Assembly: GCA_947589515.1 (NCBI GenBank)
Contig: CANQBE010000005.1
Location: 1-46,603 of the forward strand
Origin: an uncultured Bacilli bacterium
GTDB taxonomy: Bacteria > Bacillota_I > Bacilli_A > RF39 > UBA660
Direction of reading: 5' to 3'
Length of the DNA: 46,603 nucleotides
Shown here: positions 17,031 through 25,709 of the stretch, piece after piece
Layout of the letters: every line of letters starts with the position of its first letter
Position numbering within the stretch: the stretch's first letter is position 1
Position numbers and translations under genes: made by a program
The notes under the pieces: generated by a model
Told to the model about the DNA's origin: nothing
The model's input: only the letters and a program-made list of their open reading frames with translations
Database searches by the model: none

Positions 17031-18032
17031 ATGAAAAAAATTTTTATTGCTTGTAGCAAATGGAATTATCCTTATGTAGAAAGAGTTCAAAATAGATTAG
17101 AACAATTAGGGTATGAAGTAATACTACCTAATTGTATAGAGGAACCATTAATAGAAGAAAAAATCAAAAAGGAACAATCAACACTAGAACATATAGAATT
17201 TTGTAAAAAATCTTTTTTAGAAAGTATGCAAAAATCTAAAGAAAGTGATGCTATATTAGTACTGAATATGGACAAAGTGCAAGAGGGAAAGTGTTATCCT
17301 AATTATATTGGTGGTGCTACCTTTTTAGAAATGTACAATTCTTATTTATTAAATCGTCCTATCTTTTTATATCGTGATATTCCAAAAGGAATGTTATATG
17401 ATGAAATAGAAGGTATGGGATCGATTGTTTTACGGGAAGAATTATTTGATATTTTAAAATATGATGATCATTCTACAATATCGCAAGAAAACCATTTATT
17501 AAACTATTTTACTTATGATGATTTATGGAAATTAAAAGAGTGTAAAGATGAATATTTAAAAGCAAGTATGATTGTTAGAAACTTATTTAAACAGAAAAAA
17601 GATAAAGCAGGAAAACCTTATATAGGACATTTAAAAAGAGTATCGGATAAGTTAGAGGGAAATGTTCAAATAGCAGGATTATTACATGATACTGTAGAAG
17701 ATACGGAAATTACTTGTAAAGATTTATTAGAATTAGATTTTAATTATGATGTTTTGGAAATTATGTTTACAGTTACCAAAGAAAAACGAGATACTTCCCA
17801 GATGACAAAATTAGAAAAATTAGATTTATATGACCAAGAAATTAATGATGTGATTCGTAGTAGAAAAAAAGAAGCTTCGTTATTGAAAGAAGCAGATATG
17901 AGTGATAATTATAATCCAGAAAGATTATCAAAACTTCCTATAGAAAAACAAGAATGGTTTCAAAAAAAATATGAAAAACAGTTAGTAAAACTAAGAAAAG
18001 TAAACGAAGAAAGGAATCAAAAATTATGTTAG
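17031..18032 (+). CDS. Nucleoside 2-deoxyribosyltransferase-like / HD-domain fusion
   Basis: A 333-residue two-domain protein. Residues 1-~140 resemble the nucleoside 2-deoxyribosyltransferase-like fold (FIACSKWNYPYVERV; SDAILVLNMDK; NYIGGATFLEMYNSYLLNRPIFL). Residues ~165-300 are a RelA/SpoT-like HD domain, with GHL at His200 and LLHD at His219-Asp220 followed by TVEDT, as in (p)ppGpp hydrolases of the MESH1/SpoT type. It lacks a synthetase domain. Activity is not certain, but nucleotide hydrolysis is likely. It follows the T-box directly (SD AGGAGGGAAT) and overlaps serS by 7 bases, so it is made when charged tRNA is scarce. The ATG at 16986 lies in the T-box and is rejected. Confidence 0.72.
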   Translation: MKKIFIACSKWNYPYVERVQNRLEQLGYEVILPNCIEEPLIEEKIKKEQSTLEHIEFCKKSFLESMQKSKESDAILVLNMDKVQEGKCYPNYIGGATFLEMYNSYLLNRPIFLYRDIPKGMLYDEIEGMGSIVLREELFDILKYDDHSTISQENHLLNYFTYDDLWKLKECKDEYLKASMIVRNLFKQKKDKAGKPYIGHLKRVSDKLEGNVQIAGLLHDTVEDTEITCKDLLELDFNYDVLEIMFTVTKEKRDTSQMTKLEKLDLYDQEINDVIRSRKKEASLLKEADMSDNYNPERLSKLPIEKQEWFQKKYEKQLVKLRKVNEERNQKLC

Positions 18033-19312
18033 ATATTAAATATGTAAGAGAAAATCCAGAAAAAGTAAAAGAAAATATCAAAAAGAAATTTCAAGAAGTA
18101 AAATTACCATTAGTAGATGAGGTAATTGCTTTAGATGAAAAAGCTCGTAGTTTACAGTTAGAAGGAGATAATCTACGTAGTGAAAAAAATAATACCTCTA
18201 GTATGATTGGTACTTTTATGCGTGAAGGAAAACACGAACAAGCTGAAGAAATGAAAAAAAGAGTAGGAGAAATCAATGGAAGGCTTGCTACGATAGAAAA
18301 AGAAGAGGAAGAGACAAAAGCTATTTTAAAAGCAAAAATGATGATTATTCCCAATATGATTGATGACTCTGTTCCGATTGGAAAAGATGATAGTGAAAAT
18401 GTAGAAATTGAAAAATTTGGAGAACCAGTGGTACCAAATTTTGAAGTACCTTATCATGCAGATATTTTAGCAAGTATTAGTGGACTTGATAAAGAAAGTG
18501 CAGGTAGAACGAGTGGAAATGGTTTTTACTATTTGATGGGAGATGCAGCTAGAATTCATTCTGCTATGCTTAGTTATGCTAGAGACTTTATGATTAATAA
18601 AGGTTTTACATACTGTATTCCACCATTTATGATTAGAAGTGATGTTGTAAATGGCGTTATGAGTTTTGAAGAAATGGATGCTATGATGTATAAAATCGAA
18701 GGAGAAGATTTATTCTTAATTGGAACGAGTGAACATTCTATGATTGGTAAATTTAAAGGACAAATCGTAGAGGAAAAGACACTTCCTATTACCTTAACTA
18801 GTTATTCACCATGTTTTCGCAAAGAAGTAGGATCTCATGGAATTGAAGAAAGAGGACTTTACCGTGTTCATCAATTTGAAAAACAAGAAATGGTAGTTTT
18901 ATGTAAACCAGAAGAGTCTATGGAATGGTACAATAAAATGTGGCAATTTACAGTAGAATTCTTTAGAAGTTTAGATATTCCCGTTAGAACACTAGAATGC
19001 TGTAGTGGTGATTTAGCAGATTTAAAGGTAAAATCTTGTGATGTAGAGGCATGGAGTCCAAGACAACAAAAATATTTTGAAGTAGGAAGTTGTTCAACCT
19101 TAGGAGATGCCCAAGCTAGAAGATTAGGAATTCGTACGAAAGGAGAAAATGGTACTTATTTAGTTCATACTTTAAATAATACAGTACTTGCAACTCCTCG
19201 TGGATTAATTGCTTTTTTAGAAAATAATTATCAAGAAGATGGAAGCATCAAAATACCAAAGGCTTTACAACCATATATGGGTGGAATAGAAATAATTACA
19301 CCTAAAAAATAG
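18026..19312 (+). CDS. serS: Seryl-tRNA synthetase
   Basis: Class II synthetase charging tRNA-Ser (and tRNA-Sec where present). The N-terminal coiled coil (about 30-105) binds the long variable arm. Motif 2 is FRKEVGSHG...GLYRVHQFEK and motif 3 is NGTYLVHTLNNTVLATPRG near residue 385. Length (428) is standard. It overlaps the preceding HD-domain gene and is under the same T-box control. Confidence 0.98.
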   Translation: MLDIKYVRENPEKVKENIKKKFQEVKLPLVDEVIALDEKARSLQLEGDNLRSEKNNTSSMIGTFMREGKHEQAEEMKKRVGEINGRLATIEKEEEETKAILKAKMMIIPNMIDDSVPIGKDDSENVEIEKFGEPVVPNFEVPYHADILASISGLDKESAGRTSGNGFYYLMGDAARIHSAMLSYARDFMINKGFTYCIPPFMIRSDVVNGVMSFEEMDAMMYKIEGEDLFLIGTSEHSMIGKFKGQIVEEKTLPITLTSYSPCFRKEVGSHGIEERGLYRVHQFEKQEMVVLCKPEESMEWYNKMWQFTVEFFRSLDIPVRTLECCSGDLADLKVKSCDVEAWSPRQQKYFEVGSCSTLGDAQARRLGIRTKGENGTYLVHTLNNTVLATPRGLIAFLENNYQEDGSIKIPKALQPYMGGIEIITPKK

Positions 19313-19319
19313 TATGGAA

Positions 19320-19345
19320 AACACTAAAAATTTTTAGTGTTTTTT
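19320..19345 (+). terminator. serS terminator
   Basis: Perfect 11-bp stem AACACTAAAAA/TTTTTAGTGTT followed by TTTT. Confidence 0.75.
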
Positions 19346-19391
19346 GTATAGAAAAATTTATGATCTCCCATAATAGAATTGGGAGGAAAAA

Positions 19392-19826
19392 ATGGAAGAT
19401 ATTGAATTATATAAGCATATTTATCAAGATTCGGAAATGGGTCACTATACGATATCGAAACTATTAGAAGAATTAAAACAGAAAGATAATAAGATTAAAA
19501 GCGTAGTAGAAGATATCCTAAAACAGTATGAATCCTATTATGAAGAATCGAAAAGTTATCTACTAGAGCATGATCAAGACCTAAAAGAAAATGGTATGAT
19601 GGCTAAAATGGGAGCTAGTATGGGTATTAAAAAAGAAGTAAAAAGTGATAATAGTGATTCTAGTATTGCAGAAATGCTGATTCAAGGTATTGCGATGGGA
19701 AGTTTAGAGATGGAGAAAAAAATTGGTAATTATGAAAAGGATGCCAGCAAGGAAACTTTAAAGTTTGCTAAGAAGTTTTTACAGTTTCAAGAAGATAGTA
19801 TAACAGGTTTAAAAAAATTTTTATAA
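19392..19826 (+). CDS. Four-helix-bundle protein (DUF2383/ferritin-like)
   Basis: A 144-residue, all-helical protein, with a heptad-like first half (ELYKHIYQDSEMGHYTISKLLEELKQKD) and a Gly/Met/Ser-rich middle loop (GMMAKMGASMGIKKE). This shape recalls PA2169/DUF2383-type bundles; I see no ExxH metal motifs, so a ferroxidase role is doubtful. It lies just upstream of the CIRCE-controlled hsp20 gene but has its own SD (GGGAGG). Confidence 0.6.
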   Translation: MEDIELYKHIYQDSEMGHYTISKLLEELKQKDNKIKSVVEDILKQYESYYEESKSYLLEHDQDLKENGMMAKMGASMGIKKEVKSDNSDSSIAEMLIQGIAMGSLEMEKKIGNYEKDASKETLKFAKKFLQFQEDSITGLKKFL

Positions 19827-19829
19827 AAA

Positions 19830-19856
19830 TTAGCACTCACTATTGACAAGTGCTAA
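19830..19856. promoter_or_regulatory. CIRCE operator (HrcA binding site)
   Basis: TTAGCACTC (19830-19838), N9, AAGTGCTAA (19848-19856): the CIRCE inverted repeat with one change from consensus GAGTGCTAA. HrcA, encoded elsewhere, would repress the Hsp20 gene until heat shock. Confidence 0.92.
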
Positions 19857-19871
19857 TAATAGTGATATAAC
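19843..19871 (+). promoter_or_regulatory. SigA promoter of hsp20
   Basis: TTGACA (19843-19848), 17 nt, TATAAC (19866-19871). The -35 lies inside CIRCE, so operator binding blocks polymerase. Confidence 0.75.
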
Positions 19872-19898
19872 TATAATTGTAACAAAGGAGGAATGAAT

Positions 19899-20294
19899 AT
19901 GTTACCAAGCAGAAGATATTATTTAGATAGTATATTTGATAATTTTATGGATAGTGATAGTAGTTTTGATACGATGAAGTGTGATATTTACGAAAAGGAT
20001 GGTGCTTATCATATTGAAGCTGATGTTCCTGGATTTAAGAAAGAAGATATCCAAGTAGAATGTGAAGATGGATATGTTACCATTACTGCTGAAAAAAAGA
20101 ATGAAAAAGAAGAAAAAGATGAAGATAAAAACTATATTAAACGTGAAAGATTCTATGGAAAGACTACTAGAAAGTTCTATGTAGGAGAAGTAGATTCTGA
20201 TCAAGTCCAAGCACAATTTAAAGATGGTATCCTAGAACTAGTAATCCCTAAACAAGAAAAATTACCAAATAAAAAATCAATTGAAATAAAATAA
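19899..20294 (+). CDS. Small heat-shock protein Hsp20
   Basis: α-Crystallin domain chaperone holding unfolded proteins in the cytoplasm. Short N-terminal arm (MLPSRRYY), then DIYEKDGAYHIEADVPGFKKEDI and the β-strand with GYVTITAEKK, ending at GILELVIPK and an IEIK tail. Length 131, usual for the family. The ATG at 19899 has AAAGGAGG 7 nt upstream; the ATG at 19893 is too close. Confidence 0.95.
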   Translation: MLPSRRYYLDSIFDNFMDSDSSFDTMKCDIYEKDGAYHIEADVPGFKKEDIQVECEDGYVTITAEKKNEKEEKDEDKNYIKRERFYGKTTRKFYVGEVDSDQVQAQFKDGILELVIPKQEKLPNKKSIEIK

Positions 20295-20297
20295 CCA

Positions 20298-20326
20298 AAA
20301 AGAATCTAATCATAGATTCTTTTTTA
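20298..20326 (+). terminator. hsp20 terminator
   Basis: AAAAGAATCTA-ATCA-TAGATTCTTTT and T run. Confidence 0.8.
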
Positions 20327-20388
20327 TTACTCTATGATTGAAAAATAGAAGATGGTATGTTATCATATGCAACACATTAAGGAGATTT

Positions 20389-20518
20389 ATGAGTTAGTCA
20401 ACAAAATGTTTCCGAAGTTTATAATCTGTTATTAGAAAATAGGATTTTAAATACAACGAGATATTTAGCTACTTTTGGTAATGAGATTGTTAAAGTTTTA
20501 AAAAAAATCATCAATTAA
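20389..20518 (+). pseudogene. Broken small ORF (~42 codons)
   Basis: A good SD (AAGGAG, 20379-20384) precedes ATG AGT at 20389, but TAG follows at codon 3. Dropping one T gives MSSQQNVSEVYNLLLENRIL and continues to about 42 residues with a clean stop at 20518, a helical and plausible-looking peptide. Either a one-base frameshift in a real small gene or chance; no family recognised. This is what the 350-base gap after hsp20 holds, besides the terminator. Confidence 0.35.
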
Positions 20519-20644
20519 TAAAATAAAATGACAGTAAGCCTGATTTTAGTTGTTTTTTTTATTGATTCATTTTTTAGAAATTCTCATGTTATGTCCTGTC
20601 TTTTTGATAGATAATCAATCATAATGAAATTGGGAGGTGAAAAT

Positions 20645-21331
20645 ATGAATCAAGAAAAAATAGGAAAATTTATTTTATCATTAAGAAAAGAAAGAAAATT
20701 AACACAAGAACAGTTAGGAGAAAAGTTAGGAGTTAGTAGTAAAAGTATTTCTCGATGGGAAAATGGTAAATCTATGCCTGATTTATCATTACTGATTCCA
20801 TTATCTCAAGAATTTGGTATTTCTGTAAATGAATTGTTAAGTGGTGAAAAAATAGAAGAAAAAGACTATCAAAGAAATTTAGAAAATAATATGATAGCAA
20901 GTTTTATTCATTTTCGAAAATATATGAATGTAAGAATGTTAAAACTATTTTTATCAATCATTATGCTCATCTGTATTGGAATTTTATTAAGTATTCTTAT
21001 CTTTATATCGATAACTACTTACTTAACTGATGCTATTACTTTAAAAAAGGAAGAGATTACATTTGAGATTTGTGACTATAATGAAGATTTTTATAAAGTA
21101 ACATTTAAAACAAAAGATAATTTAGGAGCACATGGAAATACTACAAAAGATTTTGATCAGAAGACGGTAACTTTTACTGTATATAGAACGAGATTAGAAA
21201 ATAAAAACAATCGATTATTAGATGGTTACGGAATTGGTAACCAACTTATCGAAAAAAGCATTGAAAGTTTTTATTATGATTCAGAATTGATATGGAATCA
21301 GAAAATGCCAATTTCTAGGTGCGATAATTAA
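20645..21331 (+). CDS. Membrane-anchored Xre-type HTH regulator
   Basis: Residues 1-65 are a lambda-repressor-like HTH (IGKFILSLRKERKLTQEQLG, then SSKSISRWENGKSMPDLSLL), residue ~100-130 is one membrane helix (LFLSIIMLICIGILLSILIF), and about 95 extracytoplasmic residues follow. This HTH-TM-ectodomain layout suggests a membrane sensor-regulator. A related protein at 35639-34288 (minus strand) is frameshifted. The start at 20645 has GGGAGGTG upstream. A single gene with a terminator after it. Confidence 0.8.
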   Translation: MNQEKIGKFILSLRKERKLTQEQLGEKLGVSSKSISRWENGKSMPDLSLLIPLSQEFGISVNELLSGEKIEEKDYQRNLENNMIASFIHFRKYMNVRMLKLFLSIIMLICIGILLSILIFISITTYLTDAITLKKEEITFEICDYNEDFYKVTFKTKDNLGAHGNTTKDFDQKTVTFTVYRTRLENKNNRLLDGYGIGNQLIEKSIESFYYDSELIWNQKMPISRCDN

Positions 21332-21381
21332 GAAAATTTTCTGTAAATTTTTTCAACAGATACTCAAATATTTTAAAAATA

Positions 21382-21420
21382 AAAAAATATCTTATTTACT
21401 TTGAGATATTTTTTATTTTT
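21382..21420 (+). terminator. Terminator
   Basis: AAAAATATCT / AGATATTTTT hairpin with an 11-nt loop, then TATTTTT. Confidence 0.6.
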
Positions 21421-21996
21421 ACACATAATTTGATTTTTCAAGCAATGACTATTATTGTTTAATAAATAGTGTGAATTAAATATTTTTTTGTACTTCAAAA
21501 TATCTTTAAATGTTATTTTAATTTTTCCATAATCTACATACTATGATTCAAAATTTAAGCTTCTACCTTCTAATATGAAAAATTAGAAAATGGAATATAA
21601 AAATCATAAAATTTTACATATAGTATACCAAAATTGCAGAAAGGTATTAATTATTGTATTTGAAAAGATAAAAAGTATGATATAATATTAACAGAATAGG
21701 AGTGGTTAAAAATAGCATTATAGAAGTAGTTATATTGAGCACTGGTTATATATTCATGATAGAATTACTAGCAAATCAAAAAAATATGAATGCTAATGGA
21801 TAGAAAATGGTAATTGATCTGCTGTGGTTTTAGTGCAAAATTACTGTAAGAAAGGTTTAATATAATAATTAAGGAGCGTGAACTGTAGAAATTATAGAAA
21901 ATCTTTTGAAGTATACTATTACTATAAAAGTGATATTTGAAAACATTCATAGTATGAATCGACTATTCAAAAAAGAAAAAAGAAAGAGGTAAAATT
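21421..21996 (+). other. Gene-poor 576-bp stretch with promoter and long leader
   Basis: Very A+T-rich. No convincing gene on either strand. TATAAT at 21681 with TTTGAA 16 nt before it could start a ~300-nt leader for the SPFH operon. Inside it are a 33-codon GTG ORF (21702-21803) with poor SD spacing, and an open stretch of ~37 codons without a usable start, preceded by AAGGAG (near 21871) and ending at the SD of the SPFH gene. These may be decayed small genes or leader elements. Confidence 0.4.
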
Positions 21997-23268
21997 ATGG
22001 GATTTATTAAAGCATTTACTGGAGCATTAAGTGGAACATTCGCAGATCAATGGAAGGATTTTTATGTTCCTAAAGCAGGTGTTCCAGGCACTGCAGCAGT
22101 ATTTCAAGCAGTTCCACAATCACAAAATAATGGACGTGGAGAAAATTATAAAGGAAATGAAAATATTATTTCCAATGGAAGTAAAATAGTTGTACCAGAA
22201 GGAACAGCACTTATTACATTACAAGATGGACAAATTACAGGTCTAATTGCAGAACCAGGAGGATTTGAATTTAGATCTGATGATCCTAATTCACAGTCAA
22301 TGTTTGCTGGAGATGGAATATTCGGACAAACAATCAAATCAACTTGGGACAAAGTAAAATTTGGTGGACAACCAGGAAGTCAACAATTAGCATTTTATAT
22401 TAATCTAAAAGAAATTCCTAATAATAGATTTGGAACACAATCTGAAATTTATTGGGATGATGCTTTCTTTGGTACTCAAGTAGGAGCAGTTACAAGAGGT
22501 ACTTACACATTAAAAATAGTAGATCCACTATTATTTGTAAAAAACTTTGTACCAGCTAAATATCTACAACCAAATGCACCAGTATTTGATTTTGCAGATA
22601 TGGATAATGATGCTGCTAATCAACTATTTAATGAAGTTGTTGGTAGTTTATCTGCTGCTTTCTCAAATTATACGAATGATCCTAGTAAAGGAAATCGTAT
22701 GTCTAAAATTCAAGGAGATCAAATTGGATTTGCGCAAAGCCTTTCTACAGCAGTAGAAGAAGGATATCGTTGGAAAACCGATAGAGGACTTGAAATTGTC
22801 AAAACCGCTATTTTAGCAATTGAATATGATGAAGATACCAAAGCATTAATGAAAGACGTAAAAGCTGCAGATGCTTTATCAGGAGCAAGAGGAAATTCAT
22901 TTATGCAACAAGCAGCTGCTAGAGGAATGCAAGCAGCAGGCGAAAATGGTGGTGGAACTGGTATGGCATTTATGGGAATGGGTATGAACGCAGCTGGAGG
23001 TATGATAAACGGAATGCAACAACCTAATACACCATCTAGTTATCAACCTGCCTTTTCACAACCTGCTCCAGTTACACAACCAGTTCAACCAGAACAACCT
23101 GCTCAAAGTGTACAACCTACACAGCCAGAACCAACTCCTGTACAACAACCTACAACAAATACAGACAATCCAACACAGAAATTATTAAATGCTAAAAACT
23201 TATTAGATGCAGGATTAATCACTCAAGAAGATTATGATAAATTAAAGGCACAAATATTAGGTTTATAA
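21997..23268 (+). CDS. SPFH-domain protein (YdjI/virion-core-like) with C-terminal SHOCT domain
   Basis: Residues ~1-310 are an SPFH-type domain of the 'virion core protein' group found in YdjI of Bacillus, which gathers at membranes under stress. A Met/Gly/Ala-rich linker (GMAFMGMGMNAAGGMI) and a Pro/Gln-rich stretch follow, then a SHOCT segment (~396-423; LLNAKNLLDAGLITQEDYDKL). There is no membrane helix, so membrane attachment must come from partners. First of a six-gene cluster; the next gene starts 3 nt after its stop. Confidence 0.85.
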   Translation: MGFIKAFTGALSGTFADQWKDFYVPKAGVPGTAAVFQAVPQSQNNGRGENYKGNENIISNGSKIVVPEGTALITLQDGQITGLIAEPGGFEFRSDDPNSQSMFAGDGIFGQTIKSTWDKVKFGGQPGSQQLAFYINLKEIPNNRFGTQSEIYWDDAFFGTQVGAVTRGTYTLKIVDPLLFVKNFVPAKYLQPNAPVFDFADMDNDAANQLFNEVVGSLSAAFSNYTNDPSKGNRMSKIQGDQIGFAQSLSTAVEEGYRWKTDRGLEIVKTAILAIEYDEDTKALMKDVKAADALSGARGNSFMQQAAARGMQAAGENGGGTGMAFMGMGMNAAGGMINGMQQPNTPSSYQPAFSQPAPVTQPVQPEQPAQSVQPTQPEPTPVQQPTTNTDNPTQKLLNAKNLLDAGLITQEDYDKLKAQILGL

Positions 23269-23271
23269 AAA

Positions 23272-24786
23272 ATGCAAGAAGGTTTTACTTCAAATAATAA
23301 TCCTACAATTGTAAAAACAGATATTGGTGCAAAAGACGGACAAAATAAATGTCCTAAATGTGGTTCAACAGATATTGAAATTAATACAAATACTGGAAAT
23401 TTAAGATGTAATTTTTGTCGATATGAATTTAAACCAGAAAAAATTTCCGGTATGATAGAAGATATAAGCCAGTTACAAGGTCAAGTCATTGGTTCCGGTG
23501 CAACAAATATTGTAGCAGATACGAATGATGTCTTAACTTTTAGATGTAGCAGTTGTGGTGCAGAGGTAGTGATTGATACTGCTTCTGCCCAACAAGCTAG
23601 ATGTCACTGGTGTAGAAATACTTTATCTGTGAATCAACAAATCCCTAATGGTAGTGTTCCTGATGTTGTATTGCCTTTCAACATTAATAAGGATACTGCT
23701 AAATTAGAAATTAAAAAATTTGTAGGTAAGAGAAATTTTTTTGCACATCCTCAATTTAAAAAGGAATTTACTACAGAAAATATAATGGGTGTTTATTTTC
23801 CCTATATGCTAGTAGATGTTAATGCTCATGCTAATTTGATTGGAGAGGGAGAACATCAAACACGAAAATATTTTAGAGGTAGTGGTAATAATCAACAAGA
23901 ATATTATGATGCTGATTTATATCATGTAGAAAGAGAATTTGATTTAACCATTAATGGTCTTTCTATAGAATCAAGTTCAGATAAATTAAATAATAGTGCA
24001 TCCAATAAAACGAATAATGTAATTAATGCCATCATGCCTTTTGATGTTGAAAATTGTGTTAAATATAATGCCAATTATTTAAAAGGATATACCTCTGAAA
24101 GAAGAGATACAAACGTAGATCAATTAAGAGAAATTGTTGATACTGAATCCAAAGATATTGCTAGATTTGCAGCCAACGATACATTAAAAGAATATGATCG
24201 TGGTGTTGCTTGGTCTACTGAACAGTTCAATGTAAAAGGTCAGCAATGGAAAGCTGCCTATCTACCTGTTTGGTTATATAGTTATCAACAAGTAAAAGGT
24301 AATAAAAAAATATTACATTATGTTGCCGTTAATGCCAGAACCAAAGAAACTATGGGTAGTGTACCAATTCATATGCCAAAGTTAATTGGAATTTCTATTT
24401 TAGTAGAGATTCTTGGTATAATAGCTATGATGTTTATAGATTCTGATTACAATTTTCTATTTTTATTATCGGGAATTGCCTATTTTATCATCATGTTTAT
24501 TAGATATCGTAATTCTAATGCTAGACATACTTATGAAACGGAAACCAAGAAAAATATGACCAATGTAAGAAAAGTAGATCAATTTATGCAATCAAAAAAA
24601 GGTCTTACCAATCCAATTATGAATGGTGCAAATAATAAAAGAGTGAATGGACAAACAAATGCTAGTAAAATATTTGATTCCTTGACGGGACAAAATATTG
24701 GAAATAGTGTTATCAATACGGTTACAAGTAGCAGTCCTGTTGCTAGTTTTATAAAGGATAGTATTGAAAAAGGAGGTAAACAATAA
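23272..24786 (+). CDS. Double zinc-ribbon membrane protein (YdjG-like)
   Basis: Two four-Cys zinc ribbons, CPKCGSTDIEIN...RCNFC (about 27-50) and CSSCGAEVVID...RCHWC (about 91-115), precede a β-rich domain (FFAHPQFKKEFTTENIMGVYFPYMLVDV) and two membrane helices near 365-405. A basic/disordered tail ends the protein. This matches the TFIIB-type zinc-ribbon family of YdjG, which pairs with YdjI-like SPFH proteins. The stop overlaps the next ATG by one base. Confidence 0.82.
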   Translation: MQEGFTSNNNPTIVKTDIGAKDGQNKCPKCGSTDIEINTNTGNLRCNFCRYEFKPEKISGMIEDISQLQGQVIGSGATNIVADTNDVLTFRCSSCGAEVVIDTASAQQARCHWCRNTLSVNQQIPNGSVPDVVLPFNINKDTAKLEIKKFVGKRNFFAHPQFKKEFTTENIMGVYFPYMLVDVNAHANLIGEGEHQTRKYFRGSGNNQQEYYDADLYHVEREFDLTINGLSIESSSDKLNNSASNKTNNVINAIMPFDVENCVKYNANYLKGYTSERRDTNVDQLREIVDTESKDIARFAANDTLKEYDRGVAWSTEQFNVKGQQWKAAYLPVWLYSYQQVKGNKKILHYVAVNARTKETMGSVPIHMPKLIGISILVEILGIIAMMFIDSDYNFLFLLSGIAYFIIMFIRYRNSNARHTYETETKKNMTNVRKVDQFMQSKKGLTNPIMNGANNKRVNGQTNASKIFDSLTGQNIGNSVINTVTSSSPVASFIKDSIEKGGKQ

Positions 24787-25697
24787 TGAATTGTCCAAAT
24801 TGTGGAGCAGAAAACATTAGTGGATCAACATTTTGTATAAAGTGTGGTGCTAATTTGAAAGAATTGCAGTCCATGAATAATAATGTGAATAATGTTCCTA
24901 TGAATGAGCAAGTTGCTCAACCTAATTTTGTGGAATCACAAAATCCACAAATACCACAACCAATCTATAATCAGTCTCAAAATAATAATCAACAACCTAT
25001 ACAACAGCCTGTTAATCAGCAAAATAATAATACTGCTTTGAATTATGTAACATATATGATTTCTGCTTTATTAAAACCTTTTAAAAATTTTAAAACAGAA
25101 GAAGCAAAATTATGTGATACCAAGATATCATTAATTTTGAGTGCAATCATAGCCAGTTTAATGATGTTAATTACTTTAGTAAAATCTATGATTTCAGTAA
25201 TTTTTGTAAAGTCACTAGATTACTCAACTTTTGAATATAAAACAAGTGTAGATTTCAGTAGATTAAAAGATTTAAATTGGTTAAGTTTAATAGGAAAAAA
25301 TTTATTAATATTTGCTGGTGTAATCGCTGCGATTGCCCTAGTATATTATATAGTAAGTTTAATCTTTAAAAAGTCAGCAAACTTTATTAAATTACTATCA
25401 ATATCTGCAACATCATTAATACCTTATATAGCATTAGGAATGATAGTATCCCCATTAATTGGTAAAATATGGGCTCCCTTATCAATATTTGCAATGGTTA
25501 TTGGTATCGTTTATTCTTTATTGATATTTATGAATTTAATAGATGCAGATTTATCGTTTGATAGTATTGATTTAAAAATATATTTTCATTTAATATGTCT
25601 TTCAATTTTAGGAAGTGCTGGATATTATTTATATATGAAACTGATGGTCAGTAGTGTATCATCTAATCTAAATGATATATTAAATATGTTTGGATAG
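24786..25697 (+). CDS. Zinc-ribbon multi-pass membrane protein (Yip1-like)
   Basis: The N-terminal zinc ribbon CPNCGAENISGSTFCIKC is followed by an Asn/Gln/Pro-rich linker and about five membrane helices from residue ~110 to the end, in Yip1-like style (LILSAIIASLMMLITLVKSM; YYIVSLIFKKSA). Strong SD (AAGGAGG) inside the end of the preceding gene. Probably a membrane partner of the SPFH/zinc-ribbon proteins (inference from operon position). Confidence 0.72.
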   Translation: MNCPNCGAENISGSTFCIKCGANLKELQSMNNNVNNVPMNEQVAQPNFVESQNPQIPQPIYNQSQNNNQQPIQQPVNQQNNNTALNYVTYMISALLKPFKNFKTEEAKLCDTKISLILSAIIASLMMLITLVKSMISVIFVKSLDYSTFEYKTSVDFSRLKDLNWLSLIGKNLLIFAGVIAAIALVYYIVSLIFKKSANFIKLLSISATSLIPYIALGMIVSPLIGKIWAPLSIFAMVIGIVYSLLIFMNLIDADLSFDSIDLKIYFHLICLSILGSAGYYLYMKLMVSSVSSNLNDILNMFG

Positions 25698-25709
25698 TGG
25701 AGGTAAGTT

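Noticed and set aside
21768..21950. Minus-strand 60-codon ORF in the leader of the SPFH operon
   Set aside because: No SD, no recognisable domain; A+T-rich chance frame.
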